A stretch of 64,000 nt of DNA from an uncultured Erysipelotrichaceae bacterium (GCA_902775285.1 CACYLI010000003.1:49337-113336), one strand, 5' to 3'. Numbered from the stretch's first letter, positions 26,267 through 37,114 are shown. The notes: a model not told the origin generated them from the letters alone. Numbers and translations: made by a program.

Positions 26267-26905
26267 TTAATAATTGTTTTTAAGTTTCTTAATCATCACT
26301 TGCTTTTTTTCAGGAGTATCAGCAAATTCAGCAATTAAATTAGCCATTATTTCTTTTTCCATATCATTTTGTATTTTTTGTTCTTCAGATGTTAACAAAG
26401 AAATTTGCATATCGTTAGTATTAGCATAAATAAATTTTTCATATTCTCCACACAAATCCATTGTATCAGCAAATTCTTTGGATAATGCCTCATATGCTTT
26501 GCTTCCAGTATTAGTGAGAAGATTATTTTTTAACTCACTATTTTTATGATTAGCTACTTCTTTAGCAACTTCATAAGTATCAAATACTTGATCAACAACA
26601 ATTGGAAAATTATCTTTTAAATAAGCTTTATCTGGATTGTTTTTTGATTCGTAATAGTATTTATAATGATTAAAAAAATAGTTTTTACGATTTCCATCCA
26701 TCCATTTTACAAAATATTCAAAGCCATCGTATGGAAAAGATATTATATATTTAGATGTAGTTTTACCAATACTAGTATATTTTAATCCTTCAGCTAAAAC
26801 GAAACATTTTGATACGATGAAACCTTTTGTTATTTCTTCATAGCAATGAATTGGACCACCATCCACTTTTAATTCTAAAATGGCATATTTAATTGGATAT
26901 TTCAT
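26267..26905 (-). CDS. Hypothetical protein, sole gene of an 859-bp cassette
   Basis: 212 residues, soluble, no signal. N-terminal half beta-rich with KCFVLAEGLKYTSIGKTTSKYIISFPYDGFEYFVKW; C-terminal half helical and charged, ending EKKQVMIKKLKNNY. AAAGGAGG precedes the ATG, and a promoter (TTACAA, 16 bases, TATAAT) with an ACAATT/AATTGT dyad between its boxes lies at 26920-26965. Flanked by att-like sites E1 and E2. No family recognised; its self-contained expression unit fits a mobile cassette cargo. Confidence 0.7.
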   Translation of the reverse strand: MKYPIKYAILELKVDGGPIHCYEEITKGFIVSKCFVLAEGLKYTSIGKTTSKYIISFPYDGFEYFVKWMDGNRKNYFFNHYKYYYESKNNPDKAYLKDNFPIVVDQVFDTYEVAKEVANHKNSELKNNLLTNTGSKAYEALSKEFADTMDLCGEYEKFIYANTNDMQISLLTSEEQKIQNDMEKEIMANLIAEFADTPEKKQVMIKKLKNNY

Positions 26906-26979
26906 TAATTATCCTCCTTTGTTAGTTATATATTATATCACAATTACTATAAATTGTAATATTAAAAAACTCTAACTAT

Positions 26980-27085
26980 AAAAGTTAGAGTAAATATTCT
27001 ACTGGCACGCTTTAATTACTCGTTTGAGAAAAAAATCGTGTAAGTGAAATTTGAGACTAAGCTCAATCATATATTCATTATAACA
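26980..27085 (-). repeat. att-like site E2
   Basis: Core TGCCA at 27003-27007 in a dyad GAGTAA (26988-26993)/TTACTC (27016-27021). The head arm, GTAGAATATTTACTCTAAC then a stem with loop CTTTTAT, matches the sequence just after tRNA-Trp. The tail arm with TTGAGCTTAGTCTCAA hairpin matches E1. Confidence 0.7.
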
Positions 27086-27154
27086 TATTTCTCAATATTT
27101 TCAGTCATATAAAAACGATTTATCATATAAATAAATCATTTCTATTTTTGAATA

Positions 27155-27751
27155 TTATTTACTTGTTTTCAATAGTTTTTTATTAAAACTATATAATTTA
27201 ACTGAATCTTTATATACTTCATCATTCTGCAAATTCTTTACATATTCAATTAAATCCAAATAGTAATTAGATATATATGGCCAAACTATACTGTTACTAA
27301 AATAATTAATTGTATTATTTACACAATCCACCGATTCCCTCCTTCTTACGATTGAAAGTAATCGATCAGCATACTTTTTAGGTAATGTTAACCCAGTCAA
27401 AAATTCACATTCTGACTTCAATGCCTTAGAATAAATTTTATCCATACAAGGAATGCTATAAAAGGTTTTAGAGGGATTATATTTATACACATCAAGCCAT
27501 TCGCTATATGTAATTGAAAATTCTGAACAAAATAATTTAAATGAGTGGCCTAATTTTTTCCTTATCATATCTAATTGCACAAGTGGTGCATAATGTTTTT
27601 TTATTTCTGAATTTACCCCAAATAAAAATCTAGTAAAATTACTATTTACTTGCTTATTTGAATTAGCTAATTTTGCGTTCTCAAACAGCAACATTTTATC
27701 ATATATTGGATTAATTAATGCATCTGATTCAATTGTCTCTAATTGATGCAT
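27155..27751 (-). CDS. Hypothetical protein
   Basis: 198 residues, helical, basic, no membrane segment. MHQLETIESDALINPIYDKMLLFENAKLANSN at the N-terminus, and a Trp/Tyr-rich C-terminal part. The ATG has only a weak ribosome binding site, so the true start may be an internal Met (residue 20). Codon use is less AT-extreme than in neighbours, which suggests recent arrival. Lies 33 bases after a second unknown gene; probably co-transcribed. Not recognised. Confidence 0.6.
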   Translation of the reverse strand: MHQLETIESDALINPIYDKMLLFENAKLANSNKQVNSNFTRFLFGVNSEIKKHYAPLVQLDMIRKKLGHSFKLFCSEFSITYSEWLDVYKYNPSKTFYSIPCMDKIYSKALKSECEFLTGLTLPKKYADRLLSIVRRRESVDCVNNTINYFSNSIVWPYISNYYLDLIEYVKNLQNDEVYKDSVKLYSFNKKLLKTSK

Positions 27752-27784
27752 ATTTGAAAAGAATGTGTGCGTCTTCCCATTTGC

Positions 27785-28135
27785 TTATTCACAAAAAGTA
27801 AAATTTGGTAATTCTAAAGTTGTTCCTGATGGTGCTGGATATAACTCTTGATCATATTTACAATATGTTCTATCCTTACCATTTGTAACATATATCTCAA
27901 TTAAACAACTTGTTCCCAATAAGCGTTGTGCAAACATTTGATTAAAACATATTTTATAATTATTATTTTCGATATAAAAGAAGCCCTTAGGAGAAACCTC
28001 CATCTTCAATCTTTTTCCATTAACAATTATAAAGGTTTCATTTGCATTGATTTCAAAATCAAATCCAAATAAGGTAGCTAATTCATGTATTTTACATATA
28101 AATTCCTGATCAGAAGTAATCCTTTTATTATACAT
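27785..28135 (-). CDS. Hypothetical protein
   Basis: 116 residues, soluble, mixed alpha/beta, Cys-containing near the C-terminus (TYCKYDQEL). AAAGGAGAAAT precedes the ATG at 28135. First gene of a probable two-gene unit with 27155-27751. Family unknown. Its upstream 480 bases hold the X element and no gene. Confidence 0.65.
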   Translation of the reverse strand: MYNKRITSDQEFICKIHELATLFGFDFEINANETFIIVNGKRLKMEVSPKGFFYIENNNYKICFNQMFAQRLLGTSCLIEIYVTNGKDRTYCKYDQELYPAPSGTTLELPNFTFCE

Positions 28136-28235
28136 ATTATTTCTCCTTTAATCAAACTTAAGGATAATTTCTTGCTGACGGCACAGTATTATAGCACAAT
28201 TGTTTGCTTTTGTCAAATCGAATGATGTTAAAAAC

Positions 28236-28545
28236 TACATATACTAATATAGTAAAGATAAAAAAGATAAAAGCACAAGTGGGACATTAATTTTAATTTT
28301 TTAAATAATTATAAAAAGTTATCCCATACCTAATCACACTGATTTTCATTGAAATATAAGCAAAAGATGCAATTGTAATCCCACAATGATGGGATGATTT
28401 TGCAAGTGCAAAATAAGTTTGATATCACACAAAAGTCTTATGTAATAAGGCTTTATTTAGTGTATAGATATCATTTCTCTTATGCCCTTCCTATATTTTT
28501 TATTAAATAATGTAAATTGTGGGATAATATAGCCCATTTGTGGAA
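28236..28545. repeat. Non-coding element X (left partner of an inverted pair)
   Basis: Core: the dyad ATTTTGCAAGTGCAAAAT (28397-28414), then AAGTTTGATATCACAC, a CTTAT/ATAAG stem and GTGTATAGATATC, which together fold into a long hairpin, then CTTATGCCC. TCCCAC/GGGA repeats flank the core, including a small hairpin (TCCCACAATGATGGGA) directly before the dyad. A copy with the same plan lies at 59962-60285; inverted relatives (Y) lie at 29480-29720 and 61050-61283. The rest of 28136-28616 holds the cargo terminator (28563-28590). Confidence 0.75.
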
Positions 28546-28616
28546 TTTCAAATATAATAAAAACGGCTTATAGTTTAAAATAAGCCGTTAAATATAATTA
28601 CTTAAATTATGTATAA

Positions 28617-29426
28617 TTATTTTAATAATTTACCATTTGATAAGTTATCAAATAATTCTTTATATTTTGAACTTATATCTCTTGAAAATGAATAACTATC
28701 AAAATTGCAATTTTTCATATTTTCTGTTGATTTTTTGACTTTTTTGCCGGCACTATGTGAATAATACCATTCTCTCTGTTTACGATAATAATTATAAACA
28801 GGGCATTCAACATTTCCTAAATCATGTGCGTCTTCATTGAAAGACAAAATATTTAATCCTAATTTAAAGTAATCTCTTGTAATCTGAGATATACTTAAAT
28901 TAATATCTCCGATTTTACATATATAACCATCTGTAGAATTATGATAAACTAAGTCTAAATAATCTATGGCATTAGGATTATTATTAAAGTATTCATTTAA
29001 AAATTTATCATTGATATAATTAGATAAAATTGAATGTTCTAATACTTTTTTGTATCTTCCTTTATGCATTTTCAAATCTAAAAATGCTGCATCTATAGAA
29101 CTACATAGTAAATTGCCAGTTGTTTGCTCTCTATTAAAAACCAAGAAATCTTTTGCTATTGTTAGCGTACCAATTCTATTTTGTAATGGAGTTGGTGTAG
29201 CATTATAATCAACCTTATAAAAAATGTTTATTGTGTTATTTTCGATATCTTCTACTGCAAATATAGTTGTTCCATTATTTTTATAAAAATATTTTTTGCT
29301 TTCGATTATTTCAACTTTATCTGAGATGCTTTCTAACTCTTGTTTAATTAAATCATAATTTATATTCAATTGTACTTCTATTTCATTGCTATTTGTTAAA
29401 CTAGTATTATTTGAAAGTAAATTCAT
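28617..29426 (-). CDS. Hypothetical cargo gene between inverted X and Y elements
   Basis: 269 residues, soluble, acidic, no signal peptide. Beta-rich first 110 residues, then helical; a C-terminal Tyr/Lys patch (YYRKQREWYYSHSAGKKVKK). Own promoter with TATAAT at about 29447 and an AACTATAcATAGTTT-type dyad over it, ribosome binding site AGGTGATG, own terminator (ACGGCTTA/TAAGCCGT then TTTTT, 28563-28590). Its counterpart at 60348-61001 occupies the same place in the other element but is unrelated in sequence. Function unknown; a defence or toxin role is a guess from position. Confidence 0.7.
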   Translation of the reverse strand: MNLLSNNTSLTNSNEIEVQLNINYDLIKQELESISDKVEIIESKKYFYKNNGTTIFAVEDIENNTINIFYKVDYNATPTPLQNRIGTLTIAKDFLVFNREQTTGNLLCSSIDAAFLDLKMHKGRYKKVLEHSILSNYINDKFLNEYFNNNPNAIDYLDLVYHNSTDGYICKIGDINLSISQITRDYFKLGLNILSFNEDAHDLGNVECPVYNYYRKQREWYYSHSAGKKVKKSTENMKNCNFDSYSFSRDISSKYKELFDNLSNGKLLK

Positions 29427-29479
29427 AATTTCATCACCTGTCTATATTATATCATAAACTATGTATAGTTTTATAAAAA

Positions 29480-29720
29480 AATTAATAACCATTATGGTTC
29501 GGTTCGTTATGGTTGTATTTCAACCATAATTTTTAATTTTTTTGCATACAAAAAAGCAAGAGCATAAGAGATTGTCCCCTTAAACTATTCAAATCTAGAT
29601 AAATGCTAGGTTATTCATAGGGACAAACTCATTTTGCACTTGCAAAATTAAACCAAAAACTTGGTTGTAAAAAATATCAAACCCTTATTCTATAAGGTAT
29701 TTTTTATGGTTGAAATTATG
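29480..29720. repeat. Non-coding element Y (inverted partner of X)
   Basis: Read on the minus strand it follows the X plan: hairpin CAACCAAGTTTTTGGTT, dyad ATTTTGCAAGTGCAAAAT (29631-29648), GAGTTTG, a large hairpin closed by TTTGTCCC/GGGGACAA, then CTCTTATGCTCTTGC. The flanking repeats are (A)ACCATAA/TTATGGTT instead of TCCCAC/GTGGGA. A close copy lies at 61050-61283. It fills the gap of 300 bases between the cargo gene and the recombinase. Confidence 0.75.
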
Positions 29721-29727
29721 GTTAACT

Positions 29728-31724
<1,997 letters not shown>

Positions 31725-31750
31725 TATTTCCTTTCGTGTTAGTAATAAAA

Positions 31751-31912
31751 AAGAGGAGACAGTAGCACATATAAGTCTATATACTACTGACTCCTCTTAA
31801 TAATTTAATATTATAAATATATTCTTTGTTTTTTATCATCGGTGTACCTCCATTTCTAGAGAATACCTCTTTCATTGGTTATTTATAATATCACTTTTAT
31901 TAGTTTTGTCAA
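31751..31912 (-). promoter_or_regulatory. Promoter, 20-codon leader peptide and terminator before recombinase 1
   Basis: TTGACA (31907-31912), 16 bases, TATTAT (31885-31890); then GGAGG and an ATG at 31839 opening a 20-residue frame (31777-31839, MIKNKEYIYNIKLLRGVSSI) whose last codons lie in the 5' arm of a terminator (AAGAGGAG..CAGTAG/CTACTG..CTCCTCTT then TTTTTT, 31751-31799). The same layout occurs before recombinases 2 and 4. Confidence 0.65.
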
Positions 31913-31915
31913 TAG

Positions 31916-32197
31916 TTAGCAACTTTTAGCTAGTTTAAAATGGTTTTCTAATTCAGATAAATTGTGTTTTTCTTTTAAGTTGTTTATATAAAAGTCATCA
32001 ATACCATTGAAGAATAGGAAAGTATAATTATTGATTATTACTTTGTGTGGATCTACATAAGCAAGATTAGATGGTTCTAATCTAATTAAATGGCCTTTCT
32101 CAAGCATTATAGGAGTAGAAGTATATTTACTTGCCCAATTTATTTTCTTCTTTAAATCAGGACTTAAATCAAGTTTCTCTTTAATAATATTTAACAT
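31916..32197 (-). CDS. Recombinase-linked small protein, copy 1
   Basis: 93 residues from the ATG at 32197 (AAAGGTG upstream). Member of a family found next to all four recombinases here: N-terminal helix, then (T/S)-N-(L/I)-x-Y-V-x-P-H near residue 48-56, then a beta segment with LFFN and a C-terminal helix containing LxxLE. Here SNLAYVDPHKVIINNYTFLFFN. Probably DNA- or recombinase-binding (a control or directionality protein), but no known domain is recognised. It is the first gene inside site E3, behind a terminator. Confidence 0.8.
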   Translation of the reverse strand: MLNIIKEKLDLSPDLKKKINWASKYTSTPIMLEKGHLIRLEPSNLAYVDPHKVIINNYTFLFFNGIDDFYINNLKEKHNLSELENHFKLAKSC

Positions 32198-32219
32198 ATC
32201 ATCACACCTTTCTTGCAAC

Positions 32220-32345
32220 AAAAAAACTTAATTCTTTCGAATTAAGCTTGTCTCAAACATCGAATGGTTCGACGATTATTTCAAATGGCACGAGTAATAA
32301 TTGTGTAGAACAACTAGTACTCACAAAACAATAAGTAGTAATATT
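32220..32345 (-). repeat. att-like site E3 with head terminator
   Basis: Core TGCCA at 32286-32290, exactly centred in ATTATT (32275-32280)/AATAAT (32296-32301). The tail arm contains GAGTA/TACTC. On the head side lie a TCGAA/TTCGA hairpin and a strong terminator (CTTAATTC/GAATTAAG then TTTTTTT) before the small-protein gene. Confidence 0.7.
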
Positions 32346-32414
32346 TTACTAACTGATAAGAATATATCATATTTAATTATAATTCGCAAGACCTATTAAA
32401 CATCATTATAAATA

Positions 32415-33224
32415 TTATATTTCAAATTCAAGATATTTATTAAAGAAAACACTATCTTCATTTTCTTTATAAGAAAACCTTTTCACAATTCTATATTTAC
32501 CATTTAATTTACCATATCCATATTCCCAATTAACATTTAATTCAACTGAATCATTATTTTTTAAACTAAATGCTGGTAGTGTAAAATATAACTGATTAAC
32601 AACATTTGCATTTTTCCAATAACCATCTTCATATTTTTCTAAACTATATGGATTACCATATTGCAAGTCTTTATCACTAAGATTTTTTACAAACATAGAT
32701 AACCCTACACTTGTTAAACTATCTTCTTTTAGTTCCATAGTTACATTAATATCTTTACCACTAATTCTATAAATTTCAATCCAAAAGTAATATTCTATAC
32801 TTTTTCCTTCATACGTTGCATTTATTTTAAAAATATATGGACCACTGATACTTGGTGTGATTATATAATCGTTTGTAAATTCTACTTTAGTATCAATAAA
32901 TTCTTTTGTACTATAATCAAATAATTCAATAGACTTAATAGTCCCATCGAGATTTTTAATATATAATTTATTACCATAGTATGATGTAATTGAGTCATAT
33001 TTAAAGTCTTGAAAATCAATTTTATCAATACATGCTCCATTTTTATAACAAAATCCACCAGTATTGGCAGTTATCATTTTATCATCGGAGATAATATTAA
33101 TCTTATGTTCAAATTTGCTTAAATCATCATCCGTATTTGTTCTTTTATTACAAAAAGCAATTAAGCTAATAACTATAATAATTAGTACTCCAATAATTAC
33201 TAATATTAATTTTTTATTTTTCAT
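32415..33224 (-). CDS. Exported protein with C-terminal bacterial Ig-like domain
   Basis: 269 residues with an N-terminal membrane helix (KLILVIIGVLIIIVISLIAFC); the Cys at its end could be a lipoprotein Cys but the lipobox is poor. The last 105 residues (VTMELKEDSLTSVGLSMFVKN... YSLEKYEDGYWKN... WEYGYGKLNGKYRIVKRF) match a bacterial immunoglobulin-like domain common in Firmicutes lipoproteins. Pairs with the next gene (12-base gap), a combination I recognise as recurring in Firmicutes. Role unknown, surface-exposed. Confidence 0.75.
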   Translation of the reverse strand: MKNKKLILVIIGVLIIIVISLIAFCNKRTNTDDDLSKFEHKINIISDDKMITANTGGFCYKNGACIDKIDFQDFKYDSITSYYGNKLYIKNLDGTIKSIELFDYSTKEFIDTKVEFTNDYIITPSISGPYIFKINATYEGKSIEYYFWIEIYRISGKDINVTMELKEDSLTSVGLSMFVKNLSDKDLQYGNPYSLEKYEDGYWKNANVVNQLYFTLPAFSLKNNDSVELNVNWEYGYGKLNGKYRIVKRFSYKENEDSVFFNKYLEFEI

Positions 33225-33236
33225 TTAAACACCTCT

Positions 33237-33842
33237 TTAATTAGACTTGCACATCGAATCATTATCAAATTGCATACTATAATCTCCAATATAAATATCT
33301 CTATTTCCTGCAATAGTATGACAAGTTATTATAGTTGCATCATATTTTGAAGATTTATATATTTTAGTTCCACCATCTTTTAAAGTTCCAGTATTGTTCA
33401 TAAGATCTGTTAAATGTTTTATTCCATCATCAGTTGTCTGCCAATAACTAGAAAGATAATTCTTTAATGTGTCTTTTGGTGGAATATAATAATATACTTC
33501 TTCTATATTACTTGCCAAATATATTGTTCTATCATTTTTCTCTAAATAAGTGTTATATTTATTACCATCCTGATTTTTCAATTTCACTATAGCTATTGGA
33601 GTTGCTTCAATTGTTATATTTGTTTCCCCACCAACACGAATACCAAGTATTTTTAATTCCCAACCATCTTCATATCCTGTAGATGATTTTTCATTTAAGC
33701 GATGTATTTTAGTATATTTGTATAATAATGCTTTATATTCTACTGAACCACCATCTTTTAGTCTTGTTGGAAATGGTATTAACATTATAATCAATACAAT
33801 TATTATTGCAATTATTAACTTCTTATTTTTCATTATTTTCAT
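33237..33842 (-). CDS. Exported hypothetical protein (YKALLYKxTKxH type)
   Basis: 201 residues: N-terminal signal/anchor (KLIIAIIIVLIIMLIPFP), then KDGGSVEYKALLYKYTKIHRL and GYEDGWELKILGIRV, a pattern found in many small Firmicutes exported proteins, and a C-terminal DGGTKIYKSSKYDATIITCHTIAGNRDIYIG segment. Immediately upstream of the Ig-like domain gene and probably co-expressed with it. Function not established. Confidence 0.7.
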   Translation of the reverse strand: MKIMKNKKLIIAIIIVLIIMLIPFPTRLKDGGSVEYKALLYKYTKIHRLNEKSSTGYEDGWELKILGIRVGGETNITIEATPIAIVKLKNQDGNKYNTYLEKNDRTIYLASNIEEVYYYIPPKDTLKNYLSSYWQTTDDGIKHLTDLMNNTGTLKDGGTKIYKSSKYDATIITCHTIAGNRDIYIGDYSMQFDNDSMCKSN

Positions 33843-33906
33843 CTCCTACAACCATTATAGCATACTATTATCATTTAAAAAAGATATGGCATAAACCATA
33901 TCTCTA

Positions 33907-34650
33907 TTAGTTTGATTCACACATTAAGTATGAATTGTTAATTATATTTTCAAGTTCTTTTTTTGATGCTTTTTCAACTTTTTTAATTGAATAATCAGTA
34001 TAATATACTTTTATATTTGATGTGGGTGCTTTAATATTTCCTATAGAACCAAAAGAGACTTTCTTCCCTTCTAACAATCTAGCCATAGATTCAAAATATT
34101 CCCAACGACTTCTTTGCTTGTTATATATACTAACTGTTGTATGAAAAAAGCATATGCTTTCATTATCTATTTTTCTACATGTATGATACATGTTCAATAC
34201 ACTTTGACCAATAGCAGCAAACTCTATATCATTATCTTCTATTTCACATTTCATAACTCTAGAATCATATTTTGCATCAAATTCATAATAATAATTTATA
34301 AATGGTATTGAAATAACAAAAGCAACAATTAAAACAAAGATAATTATAAGCAATTTGATTTTTCTCTTTTCCTTTTTTTCAAGTTCATTTACCATATCTA
34401 CAATATTTTCTTCTAATGACTCTATATATTTATTATCATCAACATCTTATCCACTCATTAAATCATTTATTGTTATTCCAAGTTCTTTACATAATGGTTT
34501 AAATAATGATAAGTCAGGCATATTTTTACCATTCTCCCAATTTGATATAGCCCTATCTGACACTCCAAGTCTTTCTGCTAATTCCTCTTGAGTTATTTTC
34601 TTTTCCTTTCTTTTTTCTGAAATATATTTTCCTATTTTTTCTTGATTCAT
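33907..34650 (-). pseudogene. XRE-regulator/membrane protein gene split by a nonsense codon
   Basis: In one frame: an XRE HTH (MNQEKIGKYISEKRKEKKITQ... start ATG 34650), then TAA directly after NDLMSG (34447-34449), then DVDDNKYIESLEENIVDMV, a membrane helix and an exported domain of about 110 residues to 33907. The intact paralogue at 53988-54731 has GAA where this copy has TAA and is otherwise highly similar along its length. Products could still be a 67-residue regulator and, from the ATG at 34395, a separate membrane protein, so function may be partly kept. Confidence 0.75.
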
Positions 34651-34759
34651 ATTTTTTCTCCTTTCGCATTCATAATACCTTATTACTATCATATTTAACA
34701 CGAAGTATTGCTTGAGTTAAAAAAATATACAATAATTAAAAATTGGTGTTTTACACCAA

Positions 34760-35284
34760 TCAATCATTCTTATATTTAATACAATCACAAATATCTTCAA
34801 TTATAGCATTAATATTTTGCCCATTTGGGAAACTAATATATTTAATTCCTACAATTGATTTTACCTTTAACAATTCAAAATTATCATTGTCCTTTATTTG
34901 TACAAACGAAACATATCCTTTTTCGATAATAGGTCTTATATTATATTCTTTATTATTTATCTTCCATTTAATATTAGCATTATATTTTTTGGTTTTACTA
35001 ATTATATATTCTTCAAATTCTAAAATAAACTTATATTTATTTTCTTTATCAACTAATAAGTTCCATGAAACAATTGATTTTAACAATAAAAACCATAAGA
35101 AAAACAAAAACATATATATAATATATAAAATTAAAAATTTTCCAGTTATTGAAACAATTAGTGGTGGAACAGTAATTAAGCCCACAATTTTTAAAGCATA
35201 TATAATTTCTTTCTTTTGTTCTTCTGAAGATTGGTTTTTATGATTACTACATTCATAAAAATAATTTGTTTTTTTATTTTTCAT
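34760..35284 (-). CDS. Hypothetical membrane protein
   Basis: About 174 residues from the ATG at 35284 (AAAGGAGTAGAA upstream). Two adjacent membrane segments near residues 35-85 (IYALKIVGLITVPPLIVSI; FLILYIIYMFLFFLWFLLL), then a cytoplasmic or exported beta-rich domain. Overlaps the end of 35274-35825 by 11 bases. Part of a run of small membrane proteins in element 2. Not recognised. Confidence 0.65.
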   Translation of the reverse strand: MKNKKTNYFYECSNHKNQSSEEQKKEIIYALKIVGLITVPPLIVSITGKFLILYIIYMFLFFLWFLLLKSIVSWNLLVDKENKYKFILEFEEYIISKTKKYNANIKWKINNKEYNIRPIIEKGYVSFVQIKDNDNFELLKVKSIVGIKYISFPNGQNINAIIEDICDCIKYKND

Positions 35285-35825
35285 TTCTACTCCTTTGTAT
35301 AAAATCTTTAGCATAATTATTTGCAATGTCTAAATCATTTGTCATTTCTATGCTACTATCAAATTCTGCCCAATCTTCTTCATATTTTTTATCGTAAGAA
35401 TAATAAGTTTGATACTGATCATACCAAATTTTTTTTAGAATAATAGCTTTATATTTATCACCTTTTTGTCTTATTTCATATTTATAATCATCATATTCTT
35501 TTGCTTTAACAACTTTACCATATTTTCTTTCTCTCTGCCTTGCTTCAGATAACAAAGTATTTTTAATAAGCTTTTTAGGAATAGCCATATTAATAAATTT
35601 ACCAATAAAATGCATTTCAAGGAAAAATAGAATTACTGAAAATATAGCACCATTCAATAAATGAAGTGTAATCAATTCATATGGTTGCTCGTCTATAACA
35701 CCTTTTATCTGAAACATTACTAAACATATAAAAAATGAAATAGCAAAAATTGCCATAATAACTATTGTAACTTTTACAACTATTGTTGCCACTTTTTCTC
35801 TTTTCTTTTTAGTAAGTTTTTTCAT
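35274..35825 (-). CDS. Hypothetical membrane protein
   Basis: 183 residues. Basic N-terminus (MKKLTKKKREKVA), two membrane segments (IVIMAIFAISFFICLVMF; LLNGAIFSVILFFLEMHFI), then a charged Tyr-rich tail of about 100 residues. Starts 3 bases after the preceding gene ends, and overlaps the next one. No known domain; probably an operon member with its neighbours. Confidence 0.65.
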   Translation of the reverse strand: MKKLTKKKREKVATIVVKVTIVIMAIFAISFFICLVMFQIKGVIDEQPYELITLHLLNGAIFSVILFFLEMHFIGKFINMAIPKKLIKNTLLSEARQRERKYGKVVKAKEYDDYKYEIRQKGDKYKAIILKKIWYDQYQTYYSYDKKYEEDWAEFDSSIEMTNDLDIANNYAKDFIQRSRNEK

Positions 35826-35828
35826 AAT

Positions 35829-36464
35829 CTAATTCTCCAAATAGTAGTCTTTTTCATACTGATAGGTAATTACATAAAACCAAGTATCATTGTATAGATG
35901 TTCAACCTCACAATATTTTTCACCAAATTCTTCAATTATTGCATCTTTTCCCTTACTTGAATATATATATAATTTGCCATCGGTATTTATTCCTCTAGAA
36001 ATCCAAAAGCCTATTATTTGATTATCCTCATCATTTTTTAATACAGATACTTCTCCATCCGCAGAAACATTTTTATATTCTTTTGGTAATTTGATGTCAT
36101 TGTTATCACCAGATACTAACTTACCTTCTTTAATTAAATTCACAACTTCAGTTCTTTTTTCTAACTTATCAAAAAAATTTCTAACAAAGTCTACATTAAA
36201 AGTAATACTATTTATAATTAGTGCTAATATTAAAATACAAATACTAATAATATTTATTATCTCTTTCTTTTTTATAATTTTATATAAGCATATAAATAAT
36301 AATATAAATGAAGACCATACAATTATTATATTTGTTAATGTCGGATAAATACCACCAGCATCAAAAATAATATTACTAAATATATAAACCAATATTGTAA
36401 AAAATAATATTCCTACTGAAATAATTATAATTTTATATTTTTTTAAATCAATCTTATTTTTCAT
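35829..36464 (-). CDS. Hypothetical membrane protein
   Basis: 211 residues with three or four hydrophobic segments in the first 100 (IIIISVGILFFTILVYIFSNIIF; IIIVWSSFILLFICLY; IISICILILALIIN) and an exported domain of about 110 residues (DIKLPKEYKNVSADGEVSVLKND... IIGFWISRGI). Function unknown. Very AT-rich coding, operon-like spacing on both sides. Confidence 0.65.
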   Translation of the reverse strand: MKNKIDLKKYKIIIISVGILFFTILVYIFSNIIFDAGGIYPTLTNIIIVWSSFILLFICLYKIIKKKEIINIISICILILALIINSITFNVDFVRNFFDKLEKRTEVVNLIKEGKLVSGDNNDIKLPKEYKNVSADGEVSVLKNDEDNQIIGFWISRGINTDGKLYIYSSKGKDAIIEEFGEKYCEVEHLYNDTWFYVITYQYEKDYYLEN

Positions 36465-36479
36465 TATAACCTCATATTT

Positions 36480-37103
36480 TTACCAAATAGATTCAACTAA
36501 TCCATCTTTATTGATAATAATGTTATATGTTTTATCTAGTTTTTCTTCTCTTTTCTTTTTATCAAAAGACCAATCCTCAATTTTAAAATAATAAGATGAA
36601 GTTTGGTTATCATACATAATATCGACTCTATCAGAACCTGAAAGATTAAATCTTTTCTTCAACTCAAAAAATATATCCACATAGTCTTCATAATTAATTA
36701 TAATTTCTTCTCCATTATAATTATCTATTTTATTTTTATAGTCATTATAATTGAATGGTTCAAAGAACTCATATAATTGATTATCTATATAAATTGCATC
36801 TAATCTATATCTTTTGTCACTTATTCCTCTATGTGCCAGAGTACATACTTCTTGCTTAGATGTATCTGTTTTTATTAAATATGTGACACAACTAATATCT
36901 TTATACTTTTTTCCAGATTTTTTTATCCATTTGATACTTTTAATATTTCCTAATTTATTCTTTATTATTTCAGATGACATAACAGAATTATTCACATCAA
37001 TCATTTCATTATTAATTTTATTCATTCTATGTCTCCACATAAGAAAAATAAGACTTCCACAAACTATCCACCAAATTATCAAAAATTTAAAAAATTTTTT
37101 CAT
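36480..37103 (-). CDS. Hypothetical membrane-anchored protein
   Basis: 207 residues; one N-terminal helix (FKFLIIWWIVCGSLIFLMW), then an exported, lysine-rich domain with a Cys pair (DISCVTYLI, EVCTLAH). A plain AAAGGAGTAGTA ribosome binding site precedes the ATG. Not recognised. Lies 11 bases after the gene at 37115-37399. Confidence 0.65.
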   Translation of the reverse strand: MKKFFKFLIIWWIVCGSLIFLMWRHRMNKINNEMIDVNNSVMSSEIIKNKLGNIKSIKWIKKSGKKYKDISCVTYLIKTDTSKQEVCTLAHRGISDKRYRLDAIYIDNQLYEFFEPFNYNDYKNKIDNYNGEEIIINYEDYVDIFFELKKRFNLSGSDRVDIMYDNQTSSYYFKIEDWSFDKKKREEKLDKTYNIIINKDGLVESIW

Positions 37104-37114
37104 TACTACTCCTT

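Noticed and set aside
26115..27085. Type III toxin-antitoxin loci (RNA antitoxin, terminator, toxin gene) at E1 and E2
   Set aside because: The promoter-RNA-terminator-gene order looked right, but the same elements also occur at E6 and E7 with no gene on that strand, lack tandem RNA repeats, and have inverted repeats centred on TGCCA. An att-site reading explains all ten copies.
28236..28545. Plasmid iteron origin of replication in X
   Set aside because: GTGGGA repeats and dyads suggest an origin, but no replication initiator gene is recognisable nearby, and inverted relatives with different repeat words flank the cargo. Not excluded, only less favoured.
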